Assembly: GCA_040757055.1 (NCBI GenBank)
Contig: JBFLXY010000011.1
Coordinates: 26,275-90,274 of the forward strand
Reading direction: 5' to 3'
DNA from: JAJZRJ01 sp040757055
GTDB lineage: Bacteria > Desulfobacterota > Desulfobulbia > Desulfobulbales > Desulfurivibrionaceae
Length of the DNA: 64,000 nt
Shown piece after piece: positions 8,388-17,328 of this stretch. How positions within the stretch are numbered: position 1 is the stretch's first letter; each line of letters begins with the position of its first letter. The notes under the pieces were generated by a model. It saw only the letters and a program-made list of their open reading frames with translations, was not told the origin of the DNA and ran no database searches. The position numbers and the translations under genes are program-made.

Positions 8388-9959
8388 TTATTCCCATTCG
8401 ATGGTGCCCGGCGGCTTGCCGGTGATGTCGTATACCACCCGCGAGATGCCGCGCACCTCGTTGCAGATCCGCCGGGTGACGTGATCGAGGAAGTCGTACG
8501 GGAGGTGGGCCCAGCGGGCGGTCATGAAGTCCACCGTCTCCACCGCCCGCAGCGCCACCACGTGGGCGTACTGGCGGTTGTCGCCCACCACGCCCACCGA
8601 GCGCACCGGCAGGAAGACGGTGAATGCCTGGGAGACCTTGTCGTAGAGGCCGTGCTTCCGGAGTTCCTCGATGAAGATGTCGTCGGCCAGGCGCAGGGTG
8701 TCGGCGTAGTCCTTCCGCACCTCGCCCAGGATGCGCACGCCAAGACCAGGGCCGGGGAAGGGGTGGCGAAAGACCATCTCGGAAGGCAGCCCCAGCTCGA
8801 TGCCGATGGTGCGCACCTCGTCCTTGAAGAGTTCCCGCAGCGGCTCAACGAGGCCGAGCTTCATGTGCTCCGGCAGGCCGCCCACGTTGTGGTGGCTCTT
8901 GATGACCTTGGCCTTGCCGGTCTTGGCGCCGGCCGATTCGATGACATCCGGGTAGATGGTGCCCTGGGCCAGCCATTTGACGTTGGTCAGCCTGGCCGCC
9001 TCCTCCTCGAAGACCTCGATGAAGGTGGTGCCGATGATCTTTCTTTTCTGCTCCGGGTCTTCCACGCCCTTGAGCTTGGCCAGGAAGCGCTCCTCGGCAT
9101 TGACCCGGATCACCTTGACCCCCATGTGCCGCGCAAAGGTGGCCATGACCTGCTCGCCCTCGTTGAGGCGCAGGAGGCCGTTGTCGACAAAGACGCAGGT
9201 GAGCTGGTCGCCGACCGCCTTGTGGAGCAGCGCCGCCACCACCGAGGAGTCCACCCCGCCGGAAAGGCCCAGGAGCACCTCGTCGGAGCCCACCTTGGCG
9301 CGCACCTGCTCGATGGAGTCGGCGATGATGTTGTCCGGGGTCCAGAGGCGTCCGCAGCCGCAGATCTCGTGGACAAAGCGTTCGATGATCCGTTTGCCCT
9401 GGCGGGTGTGGGTCACCTCGGGGTGGAACTGCAGGCCATAGAAGCGGCGGGTCTCATCGGCCATGCCGGCCAAGGGCGCGCTGTCGGTCTCGCAGATGGC
9501 GACAAAGCCATTGGGCAGCCTGGTGACCCGGTCGCCGTGGCTCATCCAGACATCGAGCAGGCCGTAGCCCTCGGGACTGGCGTGATCCTCGATGTCGGCC
9601 AGCAGCCTGGAGTGGTGGCGGGCCCGAACCTGGGCGTAGCCGTATTCGCGGTGGCTGGAGGGCTCCACCTCGCCGCCCAGCTGGGCGGCCATGGTCTGCT
9701 GGCCGTAGCAGATGCCCAGCACCGGCACGCCCAGGGTGAAGACCACGTCGTTGGCCCGCGGCGTTTCGGCCTCGTGCACCGACTGCGGGCCGCCGGAGAG
9801 GATGATGCCGTTGGGCTTGAAATCGCGGATGGCGGCACCGTCCATCTCCCAGGGGTGAATTTCGCAGTAGACCCCGGCTTCGCGCACCCGGCGGGCGATG
9901 AGCTGGGTGTACTGGGAGCCGAAATCAAGGATGAGGATGCGTTCGCTGTGGATGTTCAT
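8388..9959 (-). CDS. guaA: GMP synthase (glutamine-hydrolysing)
   Basis: 523 residues, the usual full length. The N-terminal class I amidotransferase domain shows the nucleophile Cys in VLGICYGQQTMA and the partner LQFHPEVTH. The ATP-pyrophosphatase domain has the P-loop LGLSGGVDSSVVAALLHKA. The C-terminal dimerisation domain ends PPGTIEWE, the typical GuaA terminus. It converts XMP, ATP and glutamine to GMP, the last step of guanine nucleotide synthesis. It lies downstream of guaB on the same strand with a 106-bp gap that holds repeated motifs, so co-transcription is plausible but interrupted. Confidence 0.97.
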   Translation of the reverse strand: MNIHSERILILDFGSQYTQLIARRVREAGVYCEIHPWEMDGAAIRDFKPNGIILSGGPQSVHEAETPRANDVVFTLGVPVLGICYGQQTMAAQLGGEVEPSSHREYGYAQVRARHHSRLLADIEDHASPEGYGLLDVWMSHGDRVTRLPNGFVAICETDSAPLAGMADETRRFYGLQFHPEVTHTRQGKRIIERFVHEICGCGRLWTPDNIIADSIEQVRAKVGSDEVLLGLSGGVDSSVVAALLHKAVGDQLTCVFVDNGLLRLNEGEQVMATFARHMGVKVIRVNAEERFLAKLKGVEDPEQKRKIIGTTFIEVFEEEAARLTNVKWLAQGTIYPDVIESAGAKTGKAKVIKSHHNVGGLPEHMKLGLVEPLRELFKDEVRTIGIELGLPSEMVFRHPFPGPGLGVRILGEVRKDYADTLRLADDIFIEELRKHGLYDKVSQAFTVFLPVRSVGVVGDNRQYAHVVALRAVETVDFMTARWAHLPYDFLDHVTRRICNEVRGISRVVYDITGKPPGTIEWE

Positions 9960-9975
9960 GAAGAGACCTTAAAGG

Positions 9976-10055
9976 GAATTCAGGATTCAGGAGTCAGAAT
10001 CCAGGAGAAACCAGAAACCGACAGTTGCCATTCTGAATCCTGTCTTCTGGCGGCT
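9976..10055. repeat. Short degenerate ATTCAGGATTCAGG-type intergenic repeat
   Basis: Between guaB and guaA the sequence repeats ATTCAGGATTCAGGAG and GTCAGAATCCAGGAG, then carries the inverted forms CTGAATCCTG and CTGAATCCTT. GGATTCAG and CTGAATCC units can pair. This looks like a member of the simple dispersed intergenic repeats seen in many GC-rich Desulfobacterota genomes (from memory). No second copy was noticed in this window. Confidence 0.55.
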
Positions 10056-10065
10056 GAATCCTTCG

Positions 10066-11529
10066 TTATTCGCCCAGCCGGTAGTTGGGTGCTTCCTTGG
10101 TGATGATCACGTCGTGAACATGGCTCTCCTTGAGGCCGGCCGCAGTGATGCGCACGAATTTCGCCTTCTGCCGCATCTCGGGGATGGTGCTGGCGCCGAT
10201 GTAGCCCATGCCGGAACGCAGGCCGCCCATGAGCTGGTAGATCATGGTGGAGAGCGAGCCGCGGTAGGGCACCTTGCCTTCGATGCCCTCGGGCACCAGT
10301 TTGGCCTGGCTCTCGATGCCCTCCTGGAAGTAACGGTCGCGGCTGCCCTGCTGCATGGCGCCCAGCGATCCCATGCCCCGGTAGCCCTTGTAGGTGCGGC
10401 CCTGGTAGAGGAAGGTCTCGCCGGGGGATTCGTCGGTGCCGGCAAAGAGGCTGCCGATCATCACCACGCTGGCGCCGATGCCGATGGCCTTGGTGACGTC
10501 GCCGGAGAACTTGATGCCGCCGTCGGCGATCACCGGCACGTTGTATTTGTCCGCCATCCTGGTGCAGTTGTGGATGGCGGTCATCTGCGGCACGCCGACG
10601 CCGGCCACGATGCGGGTGGTGCAGATGGAGCCGGGGCCCACGCCCACCTTGACGCAGTCGGCGCCCGCCTTGATGAGCGCCTCGGCGCCCTCGGCGGTGG
10701 CGATGTTGCCGGCAATGACTTGCAGGGCCGGGAAGGCGTTCTTCACCCGGCGCACCGCGTCGAGGATGTTCTTCGAGTGGCCGTGGGCCGAGTCGAGCAC
10801 CACGATGTCCACCCCGACCTTGACCAGTTTCTCCACGTGGTCAAGCGGGGTGTTGACGCCGATGGCGGCACCGGCCCGCAGGCGGCCGCGGTCGTCTTTC
10901 GCGGCATTGGGATATTTGCGGATCTTTTCGATGTCCTTGATGGTGATGAGCCCCTGGAGGTTGTAGTCGTCGTCCACCACCAGCAATTTTTCGATGCGGT
11001 GTTCATGGAGCAGGGCCTTGGACTGCTCCAGGGTGATGCCGGGCTTGGCGGTGACCAGATTCTTGCCGGTCATCACGTCCTTCACCTTGAGCCCCTCGTC
11101 GGTGACAAAGCGGAGATCGCGGTTGGTGACGATGCCCACCAGCTTTTTGCCCCGCAGCACCGGCACGCCGGAGATGCGGTAGTTTCCCATGATCTCGTTG
11201 ACCTCGCGGACCGTCTGTTCCTCCACCACGGTGATGGGATCGACGATCATGCCCGACTCGGATTTCTTCACCCGCTGCACCTCGCGCGCCTGCTCGTCGA
11301 TGGTCATGTTCTTGTGGATGATGCCGATGCCGCCCTCCCGCGCCATGGTGATGGCGGTGCGGTGTTCGGTGACCGTGTCCATGGCCGCGCTCATCAGCGG
11401 CATGTGGAGGGTAATGGACTGGGTGAGGCGGGTGGTGAGATCCACCTCCGAGGGCAGCACCTCGGAGGCGCCGGGGATGAGGAGCAGGTCGTCAAAGGTA
11501 AAGGCCGGTTCGATATTCGCGAGGGTCAT
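10066..11529 (-). CDS. guaB: IMP dehydrogenase
   Basis: 487 residues, the normal length for bacterial IMPDH. The TIM barrel (FTFDDLLLIPGASEVLPSEV at the start) is split by a CBS pair at about residues 95-205. The catalytic Cys lies in GVGPGSICTTRIVAGVG, and the IMP site and flap follow (VIADGGIKFSGDVTKAIGIG, YKGYRGMGSLGAM, RDRYFQ). It oxidises IMP to XMP with NAD, feeding GuaA. The start at MTLANIEPAFTFDD has GAAGGAGAG upstream; the frame stays open upstream but that part reads as noise. Confidence 0.97.
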   Translation of the reverse strand: MTLANIEPAFTFDDLLLIPGASEVLPSEVDLTTRLTQSITLHMPLMSAAMDTVTEHRTAITMAREGGIGIIHKNMTIDEQAREVQRVKKSESGMIVDPITVVEEQTVREVNEIMGNYRISGVPVLRGKKLVGIVTNRDLRFVTDEGLKVKDVMTGKNLVTAKPGITLEQSKALLHEHRIEKLLVVDDDYNLQGLITIKDIEKIRKYPNAAKDDRGRLRAGAAIGVNTPLDHVEKLVKVGVDIVVLDSAHGHSKNILDAVRRVKNAFPALQVIAGNIATAEGAEALIKAGADCVKVGVGPGSICTTRIVAGVGVPQMTAIHNCTRMADKYNVPVIADGGIKFSGDVTKAIGIGASVVMIGSLFAGTDESPGETFLYQGRTYKGYRGMGSLGAMQQGSRDRYFQEGIESQAKLVPEGIEGKVPYRGSLSTMIYQLMGGLRSGMGYIGASTIPEMRQKAKFVRITAAGLKESHVHDVIITKEAPNYRLGE

Positions 11530-11623
11530 CGCACACTCTCCTTCGTCGGTTGCACCGGCCGGGGAGCGGGAAGGGGCTCCGAGGCGTCTCGGCCGTGATA
11601 AAACTGCCATGCTACCCCATTCC

Positions 11624-11652
11624 AGGGGCTGCGTAAAGAGTAAACGAGTTCG
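11624..11652 (-). promoter_or_regulatory. Candidate guaB promoter region
   Basis: The 133-bp gap between the phosphatase gene and guaB holds two overlapping promoter-like arrangements on the minus strand: TTGACC with TTTACT about 16 bp away, and TTTACG with TAGCAT 17 bp away. A small hairpin (CCGAG/CTCGG) lies in the predicted leader. Which arrangement works cannot be settled by eye. Confidence 0.35.
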
Positions 11653-11662
11653 CTCTTTCCGG

Positions 11663-12586
11663 TCAATGGGGATTCTCTGCCAGGGTGCTCCAGAGGATGC
11701 CTTCCAGCAGGCCGGCATCGCTCACGGTGAGCGTGGCGGCGCTGAGTTTGGTGAGCAGGTGTTCGTAGATGAGGGCGCCGGCCAGCAGGATCTCGCCGCG
11801 GCCCTGGTCAAGGCCGGGCAGCTGGTTGCGGCCCTGGGCGTCGAGCCGGGCCAGTTGCCCGGTCAGTTCCCGGAGGCGGGCCAGAGGCAGGCGATGGCCC
11901 TGGACCTTGCTTTCGTCGTAGGTAATGAGTCCCAGGTCCAGGGCGGCCAGGGCGGTGGCGGTGCCGCCGCTGCCCACGAGCAGGGTGCCGGGGGGCAGGA
12001 AGGGCAGGATGGATTCGCTGACGGCCGCAGCGATGGCGGTGCGGACCGCGGCCAGCGACTCGGGAGTCGGCGGCGGGGTGGGCGTCAGGAAGCGCTCGGT
12101 GAGGCTGACCGTCCCGATGGCAAGGCTCGTTACTCCGCCCTCCCCAATGAGTTCGCTGCTGCCGCCGCCCACATCCGCCACCAGCAGATGGGCGTCCCCG
12201 CCCACGGCCTGACGGACGCCGGCTAGGGCCAGGGCCGCCTCGGTATGGCCGTCGATCACCTCGATGGGCTGGCCAAGAAGGCGGGCGGCCGGGGCGAGGA
12301 ATTCGTCGCGGTTGGCGGCCGTCCGCAGGGCATGGGTGGCGCAGGCCCGGAGCCGTTGGGGGTGGTGTGCGTCGAGCAGGGCGGCAAAGCGGGCCAGGGC
12401 CTCAAGGCCGCGGGCCATGGCCTCCTGGTCCAGGCGTCCGGTGGTGTGCAGCCCTTGCCCGAGGCGGACGGTGATCAGCTTCTTAACCAGCGGCTGCATG
12501 GCACCGTTGGGCCGGAGAGTCGCGATGAGCAGGCGGAAGCTGTTGGAACCCAGGTCGATGGCCGCATGCGGCGGGGGTTTTGTCAT
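11663..12586 (-). CDS. Ppx/GppA-family exopolyphosphatase or pppGpp phosphohydrolase
   Basis: 307 residues, the short two-lobed form with only the actin/Hsp70-like core. It has the phosphate-binding loops AAIDLGSNSFRLLIA near the N-terminus and LLVADVGGGSSELIGEG in the second lobe, plus the adenosine-loop type VGSGGTATALAALDL. Family members release phosphate from polyphosphate or convert pppGpp to ppGpp; the sequence alone does not say which. It is divergent from the YciO-like gene (80-bp gap) and lies 133 bp upstream of guaB. Confidence 0.88.
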   Translation of the reverse strand: MTKPPPHAAIDLGSNSFRLLIATLRPNGAMQPLVKKLITVRLGQGLHTTGRLDQEAMARGLEALARFAALLDAHHPQRLRACATHALRTAANRDEFLAPAARLLGQPIEVIDGHTEAALALAGVRQAVGGDAHLLVADVGGGSSELIGEGGVTSLAIGTVSLTERFLTPTPPPTPESLAAVRTAIAAAVSESILPFLPPGTLLVGSGGTATALAALDLGLITYDESKVQGHRLPLARLRELTGQLARLDAQGRNQLPGLDQGRGEILLAGALIYEHLLTKLSAATLTVSDAGLLEGILWSTLAENPH

Positions 12587-12666
12587 TGCCTCACCGGAAT
12601 CGATGCGTTATGCTGGAAAAGTTTTGTTCATGTGGGGTTGCAAGCGCCGGAGAGCAAGGAACAGCC

Positions 12667-13284
12667 GTGATCGTCCCGATCAATCCGCAGAATCCGCAGA
12701 TGCGGCTCATCAGTCAGGTGGTGGAGGCCCTGCGCCACGGCGCGGTGATCTGCTACCCCACCGATACCGTCTACGGCATCGGCTGCGACATCTTCAACCA
12801 GAAGGCGGTAAAAAGGATCTACCAGATCAAGCAGCGGCCCCTGTCCGGCCGGCCTTTCAGCTTCATGTGCCCCAGCCTCAAGGAACTGAGCACCTATGCC
12901 CATATCTCCAACGCCGGCTACCGCATCATGAAGAAGGGGCTGCCCGGACCCTTTACCTTCGTGCTGCCGGCGGCAAAGATCGTGCCCAAGATCATGACCA
13001 CCAGGCAGAAGAGCGTGGGCATCCGGGTGCCGGACCATGCGGTCTGCCTGGCCATGCTTTCGGCCTTGGGCAATCCCATGCTCACCACCAGCGCGGCCCT
13101 CGATCCGGAGGCGCCGCCGCTCAGGGAGGCGTATGAGGTGGAGGAGAAGTTTGGCCGCCAGGTCGATCTCATTATCGACAGCGGGCCGCTCCTTTACTCG
13201 GCGCCCTCCACCATCATCTCCCTGGTGGGAGACCAGCCGGAGATCCTGCGGCAGGGCAAGGGCGACGCCAGTCTCCTGCTCTGA
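12667..13284 (+). CDS. YciO/YrdC/Sua5 (TsaC-like) family protein
   Basis: 205 residues. The signature AVICYPTDTVYGIGCDIFN, followed by KAVKRIYQIKQRP, matches the RNA-binding YrdC fold used to make threonylcarbamoyl-AMP for tRNA t6A. SFMCPSLKELS and LPGPFTFVLPA are also typical. The length and lack of a C-terminal Sua5 domain fit YciO or a short TsaC. YciO-type proteins are paralogues whose role in t6A is debated, so the specific function is uncertain. A GTG start at 12667 is chosen because AAGGAA lies 5 bp upstream; an upstream in-frame ATG at 12610 is possible. Confidence 0.82.
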   Translation: MIVPINPQNPQMRLISQVVEALRHGAVICYPTDTVYGIGCDIFNQKAVKRIYQIKQRPLSGRPFSFMCPSLKELSTYAHISNAGYRIMKKGLPGPFTFVLPAAKIVPKIMTTRQKSVGIRVPDHAVCLAMLSALGNPMLTTSAALDPEAPPLREAYEVEEKFGRQVDLIIDSGPLLYSAPSTIISLVGDQPEILRQGKGDASLLL

Positions 13285-13286
13285 TC

Positions 13287-13304
13287 GGCCGCGCCGGCCT
13301 TTTC
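13287..13304 (+). terminator. Likely rho-independent terminator after the YciO-like gene
   Basis: A GGCCG-CGC-CGGCC hairpin starts 2 bp after the stop codon and is followed by four T residues. It lies between convergent genes. The short T-run keeps confidence moderate. Confidence 0.45.
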
Positions 13305-13306
13305 CC

Positions 13307-13591
13307 TTACTTCCCGGCGATCAGGGCGTCCTTCAGGGATTTGCTCATGGTGAAGTGGATATTCTGGCGGGCAGGGATGTGCATCACCTTGCCGGTGCGG
13401 GGATTCTTGGTGGAGCGGGCCTTGCGGCGGCGCACGGCGAAGCTGCCGAAGCCGCGGATTTCCACCCGGCGGTTGTCCGCCAGGGCGCCCACAATGGCGT
13501 CGAGCATGATGTCGAGCGCCTGGTCGAGGTCTTTCTTGAGGAAGTCAGGCAGTTCCTGGGCAACGGCGTTCACGAGGTCGCGCTTCAGCAT
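13307..13591 (-). CDS. ihfB: HU/IHF-family nucleoid DNA-binding protein (IHF beta-like)
   Basis: 94 residues, the standard size. It begins MLKRDLVNAVAQELPDF. The two-helix dimerisation part is followed by RVEIRGFGSFAVRRRKAR and the beta-arm NPRTGKVMHIPARQNIHF, with the conserved Pro at the arm tip that intercalates into DNA. The order rpsA, sppA, then this gene matches the placing of IHF-beta genes beside rpsA in other Proteobacteria, which is why ihfB is suggested rather than hup. Its function is DNA bending and nucleoid architecture. It begins 12 bp after sppA on the same strand. Confidence 0.85.
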   Translation of the reverse strand: MLKRDLVNAVAQELPDFLKKDLDQALDIMLDAIVGALADNRRVEIRGFGSFAVRRRKARSTKNPRTGKVMHIPARQNIHFTMSKSLKDALIAGK

Positions 13592-13602
13592 GGTTTCCTT
13601 CC

Positions 13603-14526
13603 TTACAGCGGCGACACGGTCCACTCGTAGGCGAGGACCGGTGTCTGCAAACGGGTTTTGTCGAGCAGTGCCCGGCCGGGCGCACCGGCCAGCAGCGACC
13701 ACAGGGAAAAATCATGTTGTTCCGGGTAGATCAGTTTGGGCATGGTGGTGGTGTCCATCCCCGCGAGTTCGGCGGCCAGCAGCACCGCATCGTTCAGGTT
13801 GCCGAACTGGTCGATGAGCTTCAGTTCCCGGGCCTGGGCGCCGGAGAAGATCCGGCCGTCGGCCACGGCGTGCACGGCTTCCTCCGGCAGCTTGCGGCTT
13901 TCCGCCACCGCCTTGACGAACTGGCCGTGGACGTCGTCGATCATGGTCTGGAGCATTTCCCGTTCCTCCTCGGTGAGGGGCCGGGAGGGCGAGCCGATGT
14001 CCTTGAGCCTGCCGCTCTTCACCACCTCGCTCTTGTAGCCGATCTTGTGGAAGAGTTCTTCGAGGTTGGCGAATTTGAGGATCACCCCCATGCTGCCGGT
14101 AAGCGTGCCGGGATTGGCCACGATCCTGCCGGCGCCCAAGGCGGCATAGAGGCCGCCCGAGGCCGCCACCGAACCCATGGAGGCCACCACCGGCTTGACC
14201 GCGTTGGTGCGCCTGACCTCTTCGTACAGTTCCTGGGAGGCGCCCACCGCCCCGCCGGGGCTGTCGATGCGGAGCACGATGGCCCTGATGTTTTTCTGCT
14301 CGCGGAACTCGGTGAGCTGGGCAATGGTCTCGTCGGCCGCGATGATGACGCCGGTCAGTTCGACGACGCCGATGCCTTCCTTATGGGGCAATGCCCCCTT
14401 GCCGGGGCGGTGCAGGAGGGAGCCGACAAAAAAGGTTATCCCGCCCCAGAACACCACCATGAGCAGCCCCAGCAGCAGGCAGCCGGTCAGGACGGGGTGT
14501 TCTTGGCGGAATAACCTTTTCATCAT
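13603..14526 (-). CDS. sppA: Signal peptide peptidase SppA (short form)
   Basis: 307 residues. One N-terminal membrane anchor (about residues 12-35: LTGCLLLGLLMVVFWGGITFF) leads to a single S49 peptidase domain facing the periplasm. The nucleophile is Ser123 in SVAASGGLYAA, and the base is probably Lys175 in SGRLKDIGSPSRPLT, the same 52-residue spacing as in Bacillus SppA. It digests leftover signal peptides in the membrane. It lies between rpsA and the IHF gene on the same strand. No strong ribosome-binding site precedes the start; a second ATG follows immediately. Confidence 0.93.
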   Translation of the reverse strand: MMKRLFRQEHPVLTGCLLLGLLMVVFWGGITFFVGSLLHRPGKGALPHKEGIGVVELTGVIIAADETIAQLTEFREQKNIRAIVLRIDSPGGAVGASQELYEEVRRTNAVKPVVASMGSVAASGGLYAALGAGRIVANPGTLTGSMGVILKFANLEELFHKIGYKSEVVKSGRLKDIGSPSRPLTEEEREMLQTMIDDVHGQFVKAVAESRKLPEEAVHAVADGRIFSGAQARELKLIDQFGNLNDAVLLAAELAGMDTTTMPKLIYPEQHDFSLWSLLAGAPGRALLDKTRLQTPVLAYEWTVSPL

Positions 14527-14547
14527 TGGATAAAACCGCGGTCGGGA

Positions 14548-16254
14548 TTACTCGTCGGCATCCTTGTTCTTCATGCCCTCTTTCATCAGGTCGCCCAGGG
14601 TGGAGGGCCCGCTCTTGGTCTGCTTCTGCTTGTATTCGGCATAGGCAGCGCCCTCGGGCTCCTCGCTCAGGGCCTTGATGGAAAGGCCGATCTTGCGATC
14701 CTTGGCCGAGACGTTGATGACCCGCGCGGTGAGGGAGTCGCCCACGGTGTACATGCCCACCGGGGTTTCCACCTTCTCCTTGCTGATCTCGGAGACATGG
14801 ACCAGACCCTCGATGCCCTCCTCCAGCTCGACAAAGACGCCGAATTCGGTCACGTTGGTGATCTTGCCGGTGACCTCGGTGCCGATGGCGTACTTCCTGA
14901 CCGCCTCTTCCCAGGGATCCGGCTCGAGCTGCTTGACGCCCAGGGAGAAGCGCTCGTTCTCCTTGTCGATCTTGAGCACCACCGCCTGGATGGTCTCGCC
15001 CTTGTTGTACTTCTCGCCCGGGTGCTTGATGCGCTCGGTCCAGGAGAGGTCGGAGACGTGGATCAGGCCGTCGATGCCCTCCTCGATGCCGATGAAGATG
15101 CCGAAGTCGGTGATGTTCTTGATCTTGCCCTCGATGATGGAGCCTACGGGATAGTTCTCGGCCACCATGTCCCAGGGGTTGGGCTGGAGCTGCTTCATGC
15201 CCAGGGAAATGCGCTTGGCCTCGGCGTCGATGCTCAGGATCACCACCTCGACCTGCTCGCCGGGGGCGACCATCTTCGATGGATGGCGGGCCTTCTTGGA
15301 CCAGGACATCTCGGAGACGTGGACCAGGCCCTCAACGCCTTCCTCCAGCTCGACAAAGACGCCGTAGTCAGTGATGCTGACCACCTTGCCGGTGGCCTTG
15401 GAGCTGACCGGATAGCGCTCCTGGATGGTGGCCCAGGGGTCGTCTTTCAACTGCTTGACGCCCAGGGAGACCTTGTCGGTCTCGCGGTCGTATTTGAGCA
15501 CCTTGACCTGGATCTCCTCGCCCACCCGGAACATCTTGGAGGGATGCGACACCCGGCCCCAGGAGAGGTCGGTGATGTGGCAGAGGCCGTCCATGCCGCC
15601 CAGGTCGATGAAGATGCCGTAGTCGGTGATGTTGGTGATGGTGCCGGTGAGCACCTGGCCTTCCGCCAGGCTCGAACGCATTTCCTCGCGCAGCTTCTGG
15701 CGGTCCGCCTCCAGGATGGCGCGGCGGGAAATGACCACGTTGTTGCGGCGGCGGTTGTATTTGAGGACCTTGAAGTCGAAGGTCTTGCCGATGAGGTTGT
15801 CGAGATCCTTGACCGGACGGAGATCGATCTGGGAGTAAGGCAGGAAGGCGGGAACGCCGATGTCGACCGAGAGGCCGCCCTTGACGCGGCTGTCGATCCG
15901 GCCCTGGATGGTGCCGTCCGCTTCCTGGATGCGGGCGATTTCCTCCCACACCTTGATGCCGATGGCGCGCTCGCGGGAAAGCTTGAGGCCGCCCTCCGGC
16001 TCGCGCTTCTCGACGAACACCTCGAAGGCGTCGCCGACCTTGACGTCGATCTCGCCGGCTTCGTTCCTGAATTCGGCAACGGCAATCTCGCTTTCCGACT
16101 TGTCGCCGATGTCGATGAGGGCATAGTCGTTGCGGATGGCCACGACCGTCCCCATGGTTACTTCGCCGACATCAATGACTTTGCTGCTCTGCTCGAACAG
16201 TTCGGCAAAGCTCTGGCCACTGCCAGCTGGTGTTGTGGTTGTGCTTTTACCCAT
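14548..16254 (-). CDS. rpsA: 30S ribosomal protein S1
   Basis: 568 residues with six S1 RNA-binding repeats. Each repeat shows the G.v..itdyGvFveleeGveGLvH.SE/DlsW pattern (for example GKVVSITDYGVFVELEEGVEG and GKITNVTEFGVFVELEEGIEG). The first two repeats are the more divergent ribosome-binding ones. S1 binds mRNA and brings it to the small subunit. Two ATGs lie close together: the one at 16254 (MGKSTTTTPAG) is preferred because GGAGG lies 7 bp upstream, whereas it abuts the ATG at 16260. Downstream are sppA and the IHF gene. Confidence 0.96.
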   Translation of the reverse strand: MGKSTTTTPAGSGQSFAELFEQSSKVIDVGEVTMGTVVAIRNDYALIDIGDKSESEIAVAEFRNEAGEIDVKVGDAFEVFVEKREPEGGLKLSRERAIGIKVWEEIARIQEADGTIQGRIDSRVKGGLSVDIGVPAFLPYSQIDLRPVKDLDNLIGKTFDFKVLKYNRRRNNVVISRRAILEADRQKLREEMRSSLAEGQVLTGTITNITDYGIFIDLGGMDGLCHITDLSWGRVSHPSKMFRVGEEIQVKVLKYDRETDKVSLGVKQLKDDPWATIQERYPVSSKATGKVVSITDYGVFVELEEGVEGLVHVSEMSWSKKARHPSKMVAPGEQVEVVILSIDAEAKRISLGMKQLQPNPWDMVAENYPVGSIIEGKIKNITDFGIFIGIEEGIDGLIHVSDLSWTERIKHPGEKYNKGETIQAVVLKIDKENERFSLGVKQLEPDPWEEAVRKYAIGTEVTGKITNVTEFGVFVELEEGIEGLVHVSEISKEKVETPVGMYTVGDSLTARVINVSAKDRKIGLSIKALSEEPEGAAYAEYKQKQTKSGPSTLGDLMKEGMKNKDADE

Positions 16255-16289
16255 GGACATTCCTCCTGTTTTGAGAAAAAGAAAGGGCT

Positions 16290-16318
16290 TATATACCAGA
16301 GAGTATGCGCAAATACAA
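16290..16318 (-). promoter_or_regulatory. Candidate rpsA promoter
   Basis: On the minus strand TTGTAT (16313-16318) is followed after 17 bp by TATATA (16290-16295), in a locally AT-rich patch 36 bp upstream of the rpsA start. The -10 region could also be read as TATAAG with wider spacing. Confidence 0.45.
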
Positions 16319-16407
16319 CTCTTTCTTCGGGGCGGAAGGGAGGCCGGACAGACGGGCGATGGCGGCGGCAGGAGCCGGTTGGTTCGGACGTGGCGGCGGA
16401 AGTCGGG

Positions 16408-17328
16408 TCAACCGGCGGTGGGGATCGACGAATCGCAGACCACGCGGTTGCCGCGCTCTTTTTTGCTCTGGTAGAGGGCCTGGTCGGCGCGGCGGATGAG
16501 GTCTTCGATGTCCTCATCCCAGGAGCGGCCGGGATGGCGGACGAACTGGGCGAGCCCGATGGAAAGCCCGGTTTCCGGCGGGTGGTGGTCGCGGTGGTGC
16601 TCGAGGATGCGCTCGGCGATGCGCATCACCTGATCGATGGAAGCGTAGGGGATGATGATCGCGAACTCGTCGCCGCCGTAGCGGAAGGACCAGTCCACAT
16701 TCTCGCGGGTGCAGCGGACCAGGCCGTGGCCGATGGCCTGAAGTGCCACGTCGCCGGCCTGGTGGCCGTATTTGTCATTGTAGGCCTTGAAGCCGTCGAC
16801 GTCGAGCAGGGCGAGAAAAACCGGATAGCCCTGACGGTGGGCGCGGGGCACTTCCTCCTGGAGCTTGATGTCGAAGCAGCGACGGTTGTAGAGGTCGGTG
16901 AGCACGTCGCACATGGAGAGGTGTTCCAGCTTGCGGATGAGCTTCTGTTCGCGGATCACCCGGCTGATCTTGGCCTCCAGTTCGTCGATGTTGAAGGGTT
17001 TCGAGATGAAGTCGCAGGCCCCTGCCCGGATCACCTCGGTGTAGCTGAAGGTCTCGGTGTAGCGGGTGACGACGATGACGTCGGTGCGGGGATAATGTTC
17101 CTTGACATGCTTGAGCAGGGCCATGCCATCCATGCGCGGCATGGTCATGTCGGTGATCACCATGGAGAACTCGTTTCTGGCCAGCAGCTCCGTCGCCTCC
17201 TGGCCGTCCCGCGCCGTGGCGCAACGGTAGCCGAAGGCCGTGACCGAGGTTTCGAGCAGGTTCAGGATCAGCGGATCGTCGTCAACGATCAGGATCGGGA
17301 TGCGGAAGTCGGCGGGTTGTTCCGGCAT
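16408..17328 (-). CDS. Response regulator with GGDEF output (diguanylate cyclase)
   Basis: 306 residues. The REC domain spans about residues 10-125 (ILIVDDDPLILNLL, acceptor Asp in MVITDMTMPRMDG, Lys in FISKPF). It is joined by a short coiled coil to a GGDEF domain with DVLTDLYNRRCFD and the active-site GGDEF at residues 218-222, so it has PleD/WspR-like architecture. The inhibitory I-site is not a clean RxxD: the Arg in TRENVDW is one residue out of register, so product inhibition may be weak. It overlaps the end of the Nudix gene by about 40 bp and lies downstream of it. Confidence 0.9.
   Translation of the reverse strand: MPEQPADFRIPILIVDDDPLILNLLETSVTAFGYRCATARDGQEATELLARNEFSMVITDMTMPRMDGMALLKHVKEHYPRTDVIVVTRYTETFSYTEVIRAGACDFISKPFNIDELEAKISRVIREQKLIRKLEHLSMCDVLTDLYNRRCFDIKLQEEVPRAHRQGYPVFLALLDVDGFKAYNDKYGHQAGDVALQAIGHGLVRCTRENVDWSFRYGGDEFAIIIPYASIDQVMRIAERILEHHRDHHPPETGLSIGLAQFVRHPGRSWDEDIEDLIRRADQALYQSKKERGNRVVCDSSIPTAG

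Noticed and set aside
8361..10103. A 580-codon open frame on the plus strand, antisense to guaA
   Set aside because: Its protein is low in complexity and dominated by Gly, Ala, Asp, His and Val, typical of the antisense shadow of a GC-rich gene. guaA on the other strand is unmistakable.
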